Shown: positions 1 through 6,221 of the stretch, piece after piece | Position numbering within the stretch: position 1 is the first letter of the stretch | How the letters are laid out: each line of letters opens with the position of its first letter | Assembly (NCBI GenBank): GCA_002371335.1 | Contig: DFHP01000116.1 | Coordinates: 1-9,170 of the forward strand | Origin: Eubacterium sp. UBA3720 | GTDB taxonomy: Bacteria > Bacillota > Clostridia > Lachnospirales > Lachnospiraceae | Reading direction: 5' to 3' | DNA length: 9,170 bases | Made by a program: the position numbers and the translations under genes | The notes under the pieces: model-generated | Told to the model about the DNA's origin: nothing | Database searches by the model: none | What the model saw: only the letters and a program-made list of their open reading frames with translations

Positions 1-122
1 CTGTTCCTTTCTTTATGATCAGGCCTAATTTGCAGCAATCAGTTTACCGCTGTTTTTCATTTACCACGATTTATCTGCCTCAATTTGACTGCCGCGATTC
101 TCATCAGATTTCGTCTTTTTAT

Positions 123-701
123 TCAGTCATTGTTTTCTTCTATTTCTTTTCGCATCTCTCTGCGGACGGATTCCAGCGCCTTCTCCACGTCTGTGCCTTC
201 AGCGTCCAGATCCTCTGCCCTGTAATACCTTATTTCCGGAATATTCCAGAATATTTCAGCCAGATCCTTTATATACCCGAAAGCATGATCATTTTCCGGA
301 ATAGATCCTCCTGCTGTGATTATGACTGTCAGCTTATCTGCGCGGCAAAGACTGTGATAGACCCCGGTCTCGTCTATGTCAAAAGTCACTCCCTGCGAAC
401 ATACCATTTCCAGATATGAATGAAGCGCGGCAGGAATACTGTAATTCCAAAACGGGGCGGCAATAACGATCTCCTTTGCTTCCCTGAATCGTTTCCCCGC
501 ATCAAACATTTCATTCTGAAAATCACCCTCCGCCACAGATCTGTTGTAGATTTCAAGCCGTTCTCTGTCAAAAGGCTGTATCCGGCAGTCTCCCGTTTCT
601 ACGGTTTCTATTGTGTCTTTTTTCAGTGAAAGATAGTATCTGGCGAGTAAATGGGTGCGGGAATCCTTCCTGAATGCCCCATTGATAAATAAGATGCTCA
701 T
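123..701 (-). CDS. Flavodoxin-fold NAD(P)H-dependent oxidoreductase (AcpD/azoreductase-like)
   Basis: The 192-residue product reads as a flavodoxin_2-type oxidoreductase, a cytosolic FMN protein that passes electrons from NAD(P)H to quinones, azo compounds or similar acceptors. The N-terminus MSILFINGAFRKDSRT has the beta-strand and phosphate-loop layout that binds FMN phosphate (residues 3-16). Residues 82-98 (APFWNYSIPAALHSYLE) match the AzoR-type motif P-x-[YW]-N-x-S-I-P that contacts the flavin, and TAGG at 129-132 lies where the family has its second flavin loop. Length is normal (about 190-210). A GGAG lies 11 bases before the ATG, somewhat far. The zinc-ribbon gene ends 37 bases upstream on the same strand, so both are probably cotranscribed. 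The family call is firm; the physiological substrate cannot be read from sequence. Confidence 0.88.
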   Translation of the reverse strand: MSILFINGAFRKDSRTHLLARYYLSLKKDTIETVETGDCRIQPFDRERLEIYNRSVAEGDFQNEMFDAGKRFREAKEIVIAAPFWNYSIPAALHSYLEMVCSQGVTFDIDETGVYHSLCRADKLTVIITAGGSIPENDHAFGYIKDLAEIFWNIPEIRYYRAEDLDAEGTDVEKALESVRREMRKEIEENND

Positions 702-738
702 CGGTCATTCTTCTCCACGATCCTTTTTCAGCAGTATT

Positions 739-1008
739 TCAAATCCATCCATAGTCTCCGCCGGTAATGGCAAGCGAGAGCATTCCATCCATCTTTTCGA
801 CTTCTTCTTCACCTTCTATCACCTGAAGCAGTTCAGCCGTCTCCTGCGGCTTTGGCATCTCATCGTCAGGACCGATCTCCATATCCGGGTCCTCGCCGCA
901 GAAGGAACAGATGATCCGCGGAGCTACCTGCACAGACAAAAATCTGCTCCCGCATTCCTTGCATTGATAAAAACCGCATACTTTAGTTCCATCAGGTACA
1001 TAAAACAT
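739..1008 (-). CDS. Small zinc-ribbon protein of unknown function
   Basis: The product is 89 residues from the chosen ATG. It carries C16-x2-C19 and C34-x2-C37, the spacing of a zinc ribbon, with an extra C11, followed by an acidic tail (many Asp/Glu at residues 39-74) and a C-terminal TGGDYGWI. I see no catalytic motif. A zinc-stabilised structural or protein/nucleic-acid-binding role is possible but not shown. The start was chosen because AAAGGA sits 9 bases before the ATG at 1008; an upstream ATG at 1017 is too close to that site, and the frame could extend to a TTG at 1032. It precedes the flavodoxin-fold oxidoreductase gene, probably in one operon. The 5' side is the hairpin-rich region 1102-1220. 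Confidence 0.75.
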   Translation of the reverse strand: MFYVPDGTKVCGFYQCKECGSRFLSVQVAPRIICSFCGEDPDMEIGPDDEMPKPQETAELLQVIEGEEEVEKMDGMLSLAITGGDYGWI

Positions 1009-1089
1009 TGTATTCATTCCTTTACTGTTCAATAGTTAACGTTCGTCTTCCTTGATGCTGCTCATTCACCTGTCCGGGAAACATATAAT

Positions 1090-1105
1090 ATTCAAGTCTC
1101 GCCCG
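1090..1105. repeat. Left arm of 16-base inverted repeat flanking queT
   Basis: ATTCAAGTCTCGCCCG here is the reverse complement of 1897-1912 with one mismatch (15/16). The two arms enclose an 823-base segment whose only gene is the queT-type transporter. A second, inner pair also faces each other: AAAACTTCCC-type sequence at 1217-1233 and its complement at 1879-1895. No transposase is present, so this may be a passive repeat or a remnant. Confidence 0.7.
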
Positions 1106-1220
1106 CGACACCTGGCGCGGGATTTCGGGTCAGCTTAAACTGACATCTTCCAAACCAAATTCCTGCGCATCCTCGCGAAGCGTTTATCTCAGCGGGGGTT
1201 CAATCTCACACTGAGATAAA
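1102..1220. other. Cluster of hairpin-forming sequences between queT and the zinc-ribbon gene
   Basis: Three foldable units follow one another. CCCGCG (1102-1107) pairs with CGCGGG (1116-1121). GTCAG (1129-1133) pairs with CTGAC (1140-1144) around CTTAAA. TTTATCTCAG (1183-1192) pairs perfectly with CTGAGATAAA (1211-1220), but ATCTCA at 1203-1208 can also pair with TGAGAT at 1212-1217, giving two mutually exclusive hairpins. None is followed by a T-run on either strand, so they are not standard intrinsic terminators. The block lies 3' of queT and 5' of the zinc-ribbon gene on the minus strand, and could be a leader RNA or decayed repeat DNA. Confidence 0.5.
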
Positions 1221-1248
1221 AACTTCCCATATGTCATTTCAGACAGTA

Positions 1249-1737
1249 TCATACAAAATATTGTTCCAGTTTTCTATGCCGGATGGCAAAAAACAGCAGC
1301 ATTCCCAGAACGCCGCATGAGATCACTTCTCCAATTCCGACGGTTACAACCATGAAGATCCATGCATCTTCCAGATGATACGCGTACCGTAGGACAAGCG
1401 GGACCACCAGCATATTCAGTATGATCGGCGGCACGGGAGCAAGAAAAGGTGAAAACTTTCGAAGCTTCCTGGTCAGCCATGCAGCCGCAAGCGTAGTAAG
1501 CGAGCCGAAAACAACGTCCCATATCACGCACCCCGTCAGCAGATTACCCAAAAAGCATCCTGCAAATAATCCCGGCACTGCAGCAGATGAAAAATACGGC
1601 AGAATTGTCAGCGCCTCCGCCGCGCGGATCTGGATCACGCCGCTTGAAAGGCCGGCCATATTCCCCAGAAATACCAGGAGAATGTATATAGCAGCTATCA
1701 TACCTCCCTGAGCAATCCATTTTGTTCTGTCAGACAT
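1249..1737 (-). CDS. queT: QueT-family transporter (queuosine precursor, probable ECF S-component)
   Basis: The 162-residue hydrophobic protein has the hallmarks of the QueT family (COG4708). These membrane substrate-binding subunits of energy-coupling-factor transporters are thought to import queuosine precursors such as preQ1. Visible features are an N-terminal TKWIAQGGMIAAIYILLVF segment, the conserved QIRAAEALTILPYF stretch (residues 36-49), PPIILNMLVVPL (103-114) and GIGEVISCGVLG (134-145), with five to six membrane segments. The frame stays open upstream to a GTG at 1842, but ATG 1737 was chosen because AGAGGGAG lies 7 bases before it and the family normally begins with this short hydrophilic lead. 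No ECF ATPase genes are adjacent, as expected for a group II S-component sharing a common energising module. A pseudoknot-capable leader precedes it (see 1755-1790). Confidence 0.88.
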   Translation of the reverse strand: MSDRTKWIAQGGMIAAIYILLVFLGNMAGLSSGVIQIRAAEALTILPYFSSAAVPGLFAGCFLGNLLTGCVIWDVVFGSLTTLAAAWLTRKLRKFSPFLAPVPPIILNMLVVPLVLRYAYHLEDAWIFMVVTVGIGEVISCGVLGMLLFFAIRHRKLEQYFV

Positions 1738-1754
1738 CACACGTCTCCCTCTTT

Positions 1755-1790
1755 CCAAACTTTTTTGTACGGACTGTATATTCGGGTCCG
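1755..1790 (-). promoter_or_regulatory. preQ1-I-riboswitch-like pseudoknot in the queT leader (tentative)
   Basis: On the minus strand CGGAC and GTCCG (1786-1790 with 1770-1774) form a 5-bp stem around an 11-base loop, CCGAATATACA. The stem is followed by TACAAAAAA and then GTTTGG. The start of the loop, CCGAAT (1780-1785), can pair with GTTTGG (1755-1760) if G-U pairs are allowed, giving an H-type pseudoknot directly before the ribosome binding site at 1745-1752. This layout, with an A-rich tail and a UACA loop, is that of class I preQ1 riboswitches, which often control queT. The C that pairs with preQ1, expected just before the 3' stem strand, is not in the expected place, so the call stays tentative. 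Confidence 0.35.
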
Positions 1791-1822
1791 CCTTGAGTGC
1801 ATCCGGCAATTCTGATATAATT

Positions 1823-1896
1823 ATAAAACCTTCCCTCTTCACGTTGAAGGATCAGCTGCGATCAGACGTTCAGAAGTTGTATGCGGGAAGTTTTAA
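1823..1896. repeat. Inverted-repeat element related to the one at 8980-9020
   Basis: Bases 1830-1864 align without gaps to 8986-9020 at 28 of 35 positions, with most differences being transitions. The far end, 1883-1896, is the exact reverse complement of the 14-mer TTAAAACTTCCCGC found at 8980-8993. The unit therefore ends in AAAACTTCCC-type termini facing inward from both sides. It overlaps the DNA upstream of queT and lies in the divergent gap to the gene at 1964. It looks like a short dispersed palindromic repeat, with no coding content of its own. Confidence 0.6.
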
Positions 1897-1912
1897 CGAG
1901 CGAGACTTGAAT
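1897..1912. repeat. Right arm of 16-base inverted repeat flanking queT
   Basis: CGAGCGAGACTTGAAT is the complement of 1090-1105 with one mismatch. It directly abuts the AAAACTTCCC-type terminus at 1883-1896. At the left arm the same two motifs are separated by about 110 bases of hairpin DNA. Confidence 0.7.
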
Positions 1913-1963
1913 TAAACCAAAAAAAGCGAACACATTACAGACAACTATTATACGACTCAATAT

Positions 1964-2515
1964 ATGAAAAAAACAACATTTAAACAGAAAATCGCGGCAT
2001 TGCTTGCTGTTGTTATCTTTTGTCTGCTGCATATACTTCTACTGGAGATCATATTATTGTACAGAAGTTTTCTTTCCGGAAAAACGATCAGCACCGCGAT
2101 CGTCTCTGAGATCTTCAGTATCATTTTTGCCTGCCCTGCATTGTTTTTCTTTGCAGGATTCATTCTCCCTTCCGGGACGGATAATGAAAGTCCGGCCTTC
2201 CGAACCTCCGTGGAAGAAAAACCATCTCATGACGTATCTCCACAGGAGTCTTCCACGCCTTTCACTTCCGAAATTCTTCCTTCGTCTTCCGAAGCTGCCG
2301 CGAAGGAGGATTCTTTACACACACAGGGAAATTCCATCCGGCTTTCAAAGATACGGGCCGATCATATTAATGAAGCTGTACTTACCCGCATTGACGACGG
2401 CCATGTGGAAGTTATAATGAGCCGCATTGAGGCGAACGGCATAAAAACCAAAGAGGTACAGATCTATAATGCCGATCTGGATACCGTCAGAAGAGAAATC
2501 GAAAAGAATCTTTAA
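1964..2515 (+). CDS. Two-helix membrane protein with Ser/Pro-rich linker, function unknown
   Basis: I do not recognise a family for this 183-residue protein. Residues 9-33 and 43-69 are strongly hydrophobic and should form two membrane helices. Residues 70-125 are a low-complexity Ser/Pro/Glu-rich linker. Residues 126-183 form a compact charged domain that begins SIRLSKIRADHINEAVLTRI and has predicted alternating strands and a C-terminal helix (DLDTVRREIEKNL). The domain would sit at one membrane face, tethered by the linker. The start is uncertain: no clear Shine-Dalgarno precedes this ATG, although the Lys-rich lead plus helix fits a membrane anchor. The gene is divergent from queT across a 226-base gap and is followed by an AT-rich hairpin. 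Confidence 0.75.
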   Translation: MKKTTFKQKIAALLAVVIFCLLHILLLEIILLYRSFLSGKTISTAIVSEIFSIIFACPALFFFAGFILPSGTDNESPAFRTSVEEKPSHDVSPQESSTPFTSEILPSSSEAAAKEDSLHTQGNSIRLSKIRADHINEAVLTRIDDGHVEVIMSRIEANGIKTKEVQIYNADLDTVRREIEKNL

Positions 2516-2530
2516 AAAAAGTTTTTTATA

Positions 2531-2558
2531 AAAACAAATGGAAATTTGTTTTATATTC
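2531..2558 (+). terminator. AT-rich hairpin, probable weak terminator
   Basis: AAAACAAAT (2531-2539) pairs perfectly with ATTTGTTTT (2544-2552) around GGAA, and T-rich sequence follows. It begins 16 bases after the stop codon of the 183-residue gene. The stem has few G-C pairs, so termination may be inefficient. Confidence 0.45.
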
Positions 2559-2587
2559 TTGCCTAAACTGTTTTCTCAGATTATAAT
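2559..2587 (+). promoter_or_regulatory. Sigma-A-type promoter for the 2639 gene
   Basis: TTGCCT (2559-2564) and a consensus TATAAT (2582-2587) are separated by exactly 17 bases. Transcription would begin near 2594 and give a leader of about 45 bases with GGAG at 2628-2631, 7 bases before the start codon. Confidence 0.7.
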
Positions 2588-2638
2588 TAATATTCGGTGT
2601 GCTGCAAAGTAATCCTTTTATTATTTCGGAGAATAGTT

Positions 2639-3058
2639 ATGAATTCACCTCATGATATTTTGAATTACGTGATTCAGAACGGCAAGGAGGCAGATTTTCT
2701 CTCTGCACTCATGACAAATAAGGAGAACTATTCCATATCGGAGATCATAGACGCTGAAATTGAGCTGAAAGACGACAAATATTATCTTAATTCAGATATG
2801 TATAACCTTCATATGCAGATCAGGGACGATGACATCGTTACGGCGGCAATGAACGGATTATATATTACTTCCTTTATTTCAAGACAGGATAACAGATATC
2901 AGATCCAATTCATGGTACATCGTTATCCGGCTCTTATGAAAAAGGATTTTGAAGAAGAAATCGTCAGAGAAGTAGTTCAGTATATGATCCTCCGGACGAT
3001 CATCTCTCTTCATATGAACACCTGCCGAAAGGTAGACGAATATATTCGTATTCCATAA
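2639..3058 (+). CDS. Hypothetical soluble 139-residue protein
   Basis: I recognise no family. The product is 139 residues and acidic in its first half, with no membrane segment or signal peptide. It alternates helical stretches (residues 5-26) with likely strands (about 70-95), followed by a long helix (103-127). Five of its Met residues lie in MxxL/I-type helical positions; I see no metal or nucleotide motif. The start at 2639 was chosen because GGAG lies 7 bases upstream; the frame extends to 2597, but the added residues overlap the likely transcription start. It has its own promoter (2559-2587), and the gap to the following MATE gene holds a strong terminator. It could be a monocistronic gene or a partner of the MATE operon. 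Confidence 0.75.
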   Translation: MNSPHDILNYVIQNGKEADFLSALMTNKENYSISEIIDAEIELKDDKYYLNSDMYNLHMQIRDDDIVTAAMNGLYITSFISRQDNRYQIQFMVHRYPALMKKDFEEEIVREVVQYMILRTIISLHMNTCRKVDEYIRIP

Positions 3059-3083
3059 GAATCACAGGCATAAAAAAGACGCG

Positions 3084-3113
3084 ACATCTGTTCCTTTGAA
3101 CAGATGTTTTTTT
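3084..3113 (+). terminator. Strong intrinsic terminator just upstream of a MATE gene
   Basis: ACATCTGTTC (3084-3093) pairs perfectly with GAACAGATGT (3098-3107) around CTTT and is followed by an uninterrupted T-run to 3113. It begins 26 bases after the stop of the 139-residue gene. It also ends only 24 bases before the ATG of the MATE gene, leaving no room for a promoter between them. Confidence 0.92.
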
Positions 3114-3137
3114 CATCAACGCGGAAAAGGAGAAATT

Positions 3138-4499
3138 ATGGCTAAAACTGACAGCCTTACAGCCGGAAAAATAAATACTTCCATTATTATGTTTGCGCTC
3201 CCCATCTTCATAGGGAATCTTTTTAATCTGGCCTATTCTGTCGCGGATATCAGGATAATCGGATCATTCTGCGGAAACGATGCCCTTGCGGCCGTAGGTT
3301 CCATAAGCACTCTCTCTGATTTTTTTACAAGCTTCATCGTGGGCCTGTCCAACGGCTTTGGAGTAGTATGTTCCCAGTACTTTGGAAAGAAAGATCACGA
3401 AAAAGTCCGCAGAAGCTTCGGCGCGGCACTTTTTCTGGGCTGTATCATAACAGCGGTACTTATGATCGCCAGCCTTGCGGGACTGAGCGGTATTATGGAT
3501 ATATTAAATGTCATGGGCAAACACCGCTCCGCTGCCCGTGCATATATCATAATTATCATATCCGGACTGCTGTTTGCGCTCATATATAACGTGCTGGCAG
3601 CAATACTGCGCGCGACGGGCGACGCCTTTACTCCCCTTGTATTTCTTATCATTTCTGCGTTCCTGAATATTATTCTTGATATTATATTCGTGGGAGCAAT
3701 GAAGTTCGGCGTACAAGGTGCGGCGGTCGGCACTGTAGTATCTCAGCTGATATCTGTGATCCTGTGCTTTATCTATTTGCGGAAAACACATCCCGAGCTG
3801 CATATTTCAAATTCTGATATAGTTCCGGACAGAAAACTGTCTGGCAGGATGCTTTTATCCGGTCTTTCCATGGGACTTATGAACTGTCTCGTCGCTTTCG
3901 GAACACTGATGCTGCAGACTGCGATAAACACTCTCGGAACGAATGTTATCGTGGCGCACGCCGCCACACGAAAACTTACGAACATCTATATGCTTCCGTT
4001 CTCTTCTCTTGGTACTTCCATGGCTACCTTCACGGGACAGAATTACGGTGCGGGCAGATATGACAGGATCAGGGCCGGATTAAAATTTACACTTTTGATT
4101 TCTTATATTTGGTGTATTATTGTACTTATCATATCTTATACGATCTGCCCCATACTGATCAGAGCCATAACGGATACTGACATTCAGGAGGTTATAGATA
4201 CAGGATGTCTGTATCAGAGAGTTGATACGATCTTCTACGCCCTTGTACCGACGATCTCTATCCTAAGAAATTCTCTTCAGGGTCTGGATGATCATGCTGC
4301 GCCGATCATTTCCAGTACGCTTGAACTGGCAGGTAAGGCCGCTGTGGCTATAATGCTCACGCCGATACTGAAATACTGGGCTATCATATGGGCTGAACCG
4401 ATCATATGGTTCATTATGGTCATACCTCTCATCAGAAGTATGTTTAAAAAGCTAAATACAGGAACAGTTATAAAACAGGATATGGAGATAAAAAAATGA
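3138..4499 (+). CDS. MATE-family multidrug/cation efflux transporter (first copy)
   Basis: This 453-residue protein is an inner-membrane MATE transporter, which exports cationic drugs, toxins or metabolites in exchange for Na+ or H+. It has about 12 membrane segments and the twofold layout of the family. The family Pro (P22) and Asp (D37, in LAYSVADIRIIG) lie in helix 1, and D37 is a candidate cation-coupling residue. VGLSNGFGVVCSQYFGKK (68-85) and GQNYGAG (300-306) are the conserved half-repeat motifs. The start at 3138 has AAAGGAGA 5 bases upstream; the earlier ATG at 3096 lies inside the terminator hairpin and was rejected. Its last four bases overlap the start of the next gene (ATGA), indicating translational coupling. 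The substrate is not inferable. Confidence 0.93.
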   Translation: MAKTDSLTAGKINTSIIMFALPIFIGNLFNLAYSVADIRIIGSFCGNDALAAVGSISTLSDFFTSFIVGLSNGFGVVCSQYFGKKDHEKVRRSFGAALFLGCIITAVLMIASLAGLSGIMDILNVMGKHRSAARAYIIIIISGLLFALIYNVLAAILRATGDAFTPLVFLIISAFLNIILDIIFVGAMKFGVQGAAVGTVVSQLISVILCFIYLRKTHPELHISNSDIVPDRKLSGRMLLSGLSMGLMNCLVAFGTLMLQTAINTLGTNVIVAHAATRKLTNIYMLPFSSLGTSMATFTGQNYGAGRYDRIRAGLKFTLLISYIWCIIVLIISYTICPILIRAITDTDIQEVIDTGCLYQRVDTIFYALVPTISILRNSLQGLDDHAAPIISSTLELAGKAAVAIMLTPILKYWAIIWAEPIIWFIMVIPLIRSMFKKLNTGTVIKQDMEIKK

Positions 4500-4837
4500 G
4501 TAAAAAGAAAAAAAACAGAAAATCCGCTCCTACCCGGGGAAACTATTACAAAGCAAACCAAAAATCTTATAACATCCGGAATCAAAACAGCGGAACCGGT
4601 TCCAAAAAAACACGAACTGACGCCTCAGGCGCAGGAAAAAACTCTTCAGAAGCCAAAGGAGACCTGAACCTTGTGAATAAACTTCTGCGCGCTCTGTTTT
4701 TCGGGGTACTGATCTTTGCGATCATGCATTTCAGAGACGGCGGTATGGTTTTTTCGATCATGGCAGGCTGCATTACTTTCGGAGCTGTTTTCACCGGAGA
4801 GCTTATCGACTATAAGCTAAAGAATATGAAGCTATGA
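4496..4837 (+). CDS. Lys-rich small two-helix membrane protein, coupled to MATE gene
   Basis: The 113-residue product has a highly basic, Asn/Ser/Lys-rich N-terminal half (residues 1-55, probably disordered). Two hydrophobic segments follow, at about 63-79 and 84-105, with a short basic tail. I recognise no family. Its ATG overlaps the MATE stop codon by four bases, and GGAG lies 8 bases upstream inside the MATE coding end, so the two proteins are likely made together. By position it could be a small accessory subunit, but nothing in the sequence proves contact. It converges on the second MATE gene across 8 bases, with no clear terminator between. Confidence 0.8.
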   Translation: MSKKKKNRKSAPTRGNYYKANQKSYNIRNQNSGTGSKKTRTDASGAGKNSSEAKGDLNLVNKLLRALFFGVLIFAIMHFRDGGMVFSIMAGCITFGAVFTGELIDYKLKNMKL

Positions 4838-4845
4838 TATGGTTT

Positions 4846-6219
4846 TCACACCCGGTCTTTTTTTCGAAGAACTTCCTTCAGGCTGCTGTACCTGAACAGA
4901 TATATAAAAAACGCGGCGGTGCATATACTCCATGACAGCGGATAGCTGAACATCATTGTATACATGTCTTTCTTCAAAGGCATCACAAAAATGATCCATA
5001 TACTTCTCAGCAGGCATATCCAAGCTCCGGAAATAAACATGGGGATCAAAGTATCCCCTACTCCCCGCAGCGCGCCGGGAATGATCTCAACGCTTACATA
5101 CAGAACATAAAATCTGGTAAGATACCGCATCATATCTACGCCGATCTTATTTACTCCCGGATCCGTCGTGAACAGCGGGAAAAGCCAGGGCGATATTGAA
5201 TATATGACCGCGCTGATAAGTACCGCTGCTGCGGCAGCCTGGACCATGCACGTAATGAAGCTTTTCTTTACTCTCTCGATATGTCCTGCTCCGTAATTCT
5301 GCCCGACAAAGGTAGAAGCTGCTATTCCATACGCATACATCGCCATCCAGAACAGCCCGTCTATCTTATAGTAAGTCGCCCAGGCCGCCACATGATCTGT
5401 GCCAAGTCCGTTAACGCCTGCCTGAATGATAAGGTTTGATACGCCGTACATTACACTCTGAAGGCCTGCGGGAAGGCCTATTTTCATCATCTTTTCAATG
5501 ATCCCCGGGTCAATTCCCGCCTCTGCCGGACGCAGCCGGTATGAATCTTCAGTCCTGCACATTATAATAATGACCAGGACCGCGCTGACCGCCTGAGAGA
5601 GGATCGTTGCCAGCGCAGCTCCGAATACTCCCATTCCCATAGGTATGATAAATATCAGATCAAGAACAATATTCAAAACGCAGCAAACTACCAGAAACAG
5701 AAAAGGTCTTCTGGAATCTCCTGCTGCCCGCAGTACTCCTGATCCGATATTATAGAGAAGATTGCCCGTCATTCCGGCAAAATATACCCGCAGATATATG
5801 ACCGACATTTCCATGGTGTCGGCAGGAGTATCAAGCAGGCGAAGCATTGCCGGCGTCAGTACGATCCCTGCAAACGTGATCAGAATGCCGCATAGCAGCC
5901 CAAACATCATTACCGTATGTACCGAGGCGCTGACACGCTCTTCATTTTTCGCTCCGTAATACTGGGACACCAGTACCGACGCGCCGGAAGATAATCCTAC
6001 AAAGAAACCAACCACCAGAAGAATGATCATACCTGCCGAACCGCCCACTGCCGAGAGTGCTTCTTTTCCCAGAAATCGTCCGACGATCATTGCATCGGCA
6101 GCATTATAGACCTGTTGGAACAGCGAACCGAAAAAAATCGGAAAGAAAAACAGCAATACTTCCTTTTTGATATTTCCTTCTGTGACCGGATTAACTATAG
6201 AATTCGACTCAGATCTCAT
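4846..6219 (-). CDS. MATE-family multidrug/cation efflux transporter (second copy)
   Basis: This 457-residue MATE transporter is complete, with about 12 membrane helices. P27 and D42 (QQVYNAADAMIVGRF) match the family's helix-1 Pro and coupling Asp. VGLSSGASVLVSQYYGAK (74-91) and GQNYGAG (307-313 region) are the conserved loop motifs, and the second half-repeat contains PAGLQSVMYGVSNLIIQ. ATG at 6219 was preferred, with AAGG 10 bases upstream; a TTG at 6225 in frame would add two residues and overlap the YgjV stop. It is immediately downstream of the YgjV-family gene and likely cotranscribed. It faces the other MATE gene, and the two differ enough in sequence not to be a recent duplication. 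Confidence 0.93.
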   Translation of the reverse strand: MRSESNSIVNPVTEGNIKKEVLLFFFPIFFGSLFQQVYNAADAMIVGRFLGKEALSAVGGSAGMIILLVVGFFVGLSSGASVLVSQYYGAKNEERVSASVHTVMMFGLLCGILITFAGIVLTPAMLRLLDTPADTMEMSVIYLRVYFAGMTGNLLYNIGSGVLRAAGDSRRPFLFLVVCCVLNIVLDLIFIIPMGMGVFGAALATILSQAVSAVLVIIIMCRTEDSYRLRPAEAGIDPGIIEKMMKIGLPAGLQSVMYGVSNLIIQAGVNGLGTDHVAAWATYYKIDGLFWMAMYAYGIAASTFVGQNYGAGHIERVKKSFITCMVQAAAAAVLISAVIYSISPWLFPLFTTDPGVNKIGVDMMRYLTRFYVLYVSVEIIPGALRGVGDTLIPMFISGAWICLLRSIWIIFVMPLKKDMYTMMFSYPLSWSICTAAFFIYLFRYSSLKEVLRKKDRV

Positions 6220-6221
6220 TT

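Noticed and set aside
15..419. Rightward frame opposite the flavodoxin-fold gene
   Set aside because: It overlaps the real gene antisense, has Phe/Ser/Cys-rich composition and no ribosome binding site.
1183..1220. Perfect 10-bp hairpin as terminator of queT or of the zinc-ribbon operon
   Set aside because: No T-run follows it on either strand.
1738..1842. N-terminal extension of the QueT protein to a GTG at 1842
   Set aside because: The extra residues are not family-like, overlap the leader structure, and the ATG at 1737 has a good ribosome binding site.
3096..3137. Upstream in-frame ATG extending the first MATE protein by 14 residues
   Set aside because: It lies inside the terminator hairpin, and the ATG at 3138 has a good ribosome binding site.
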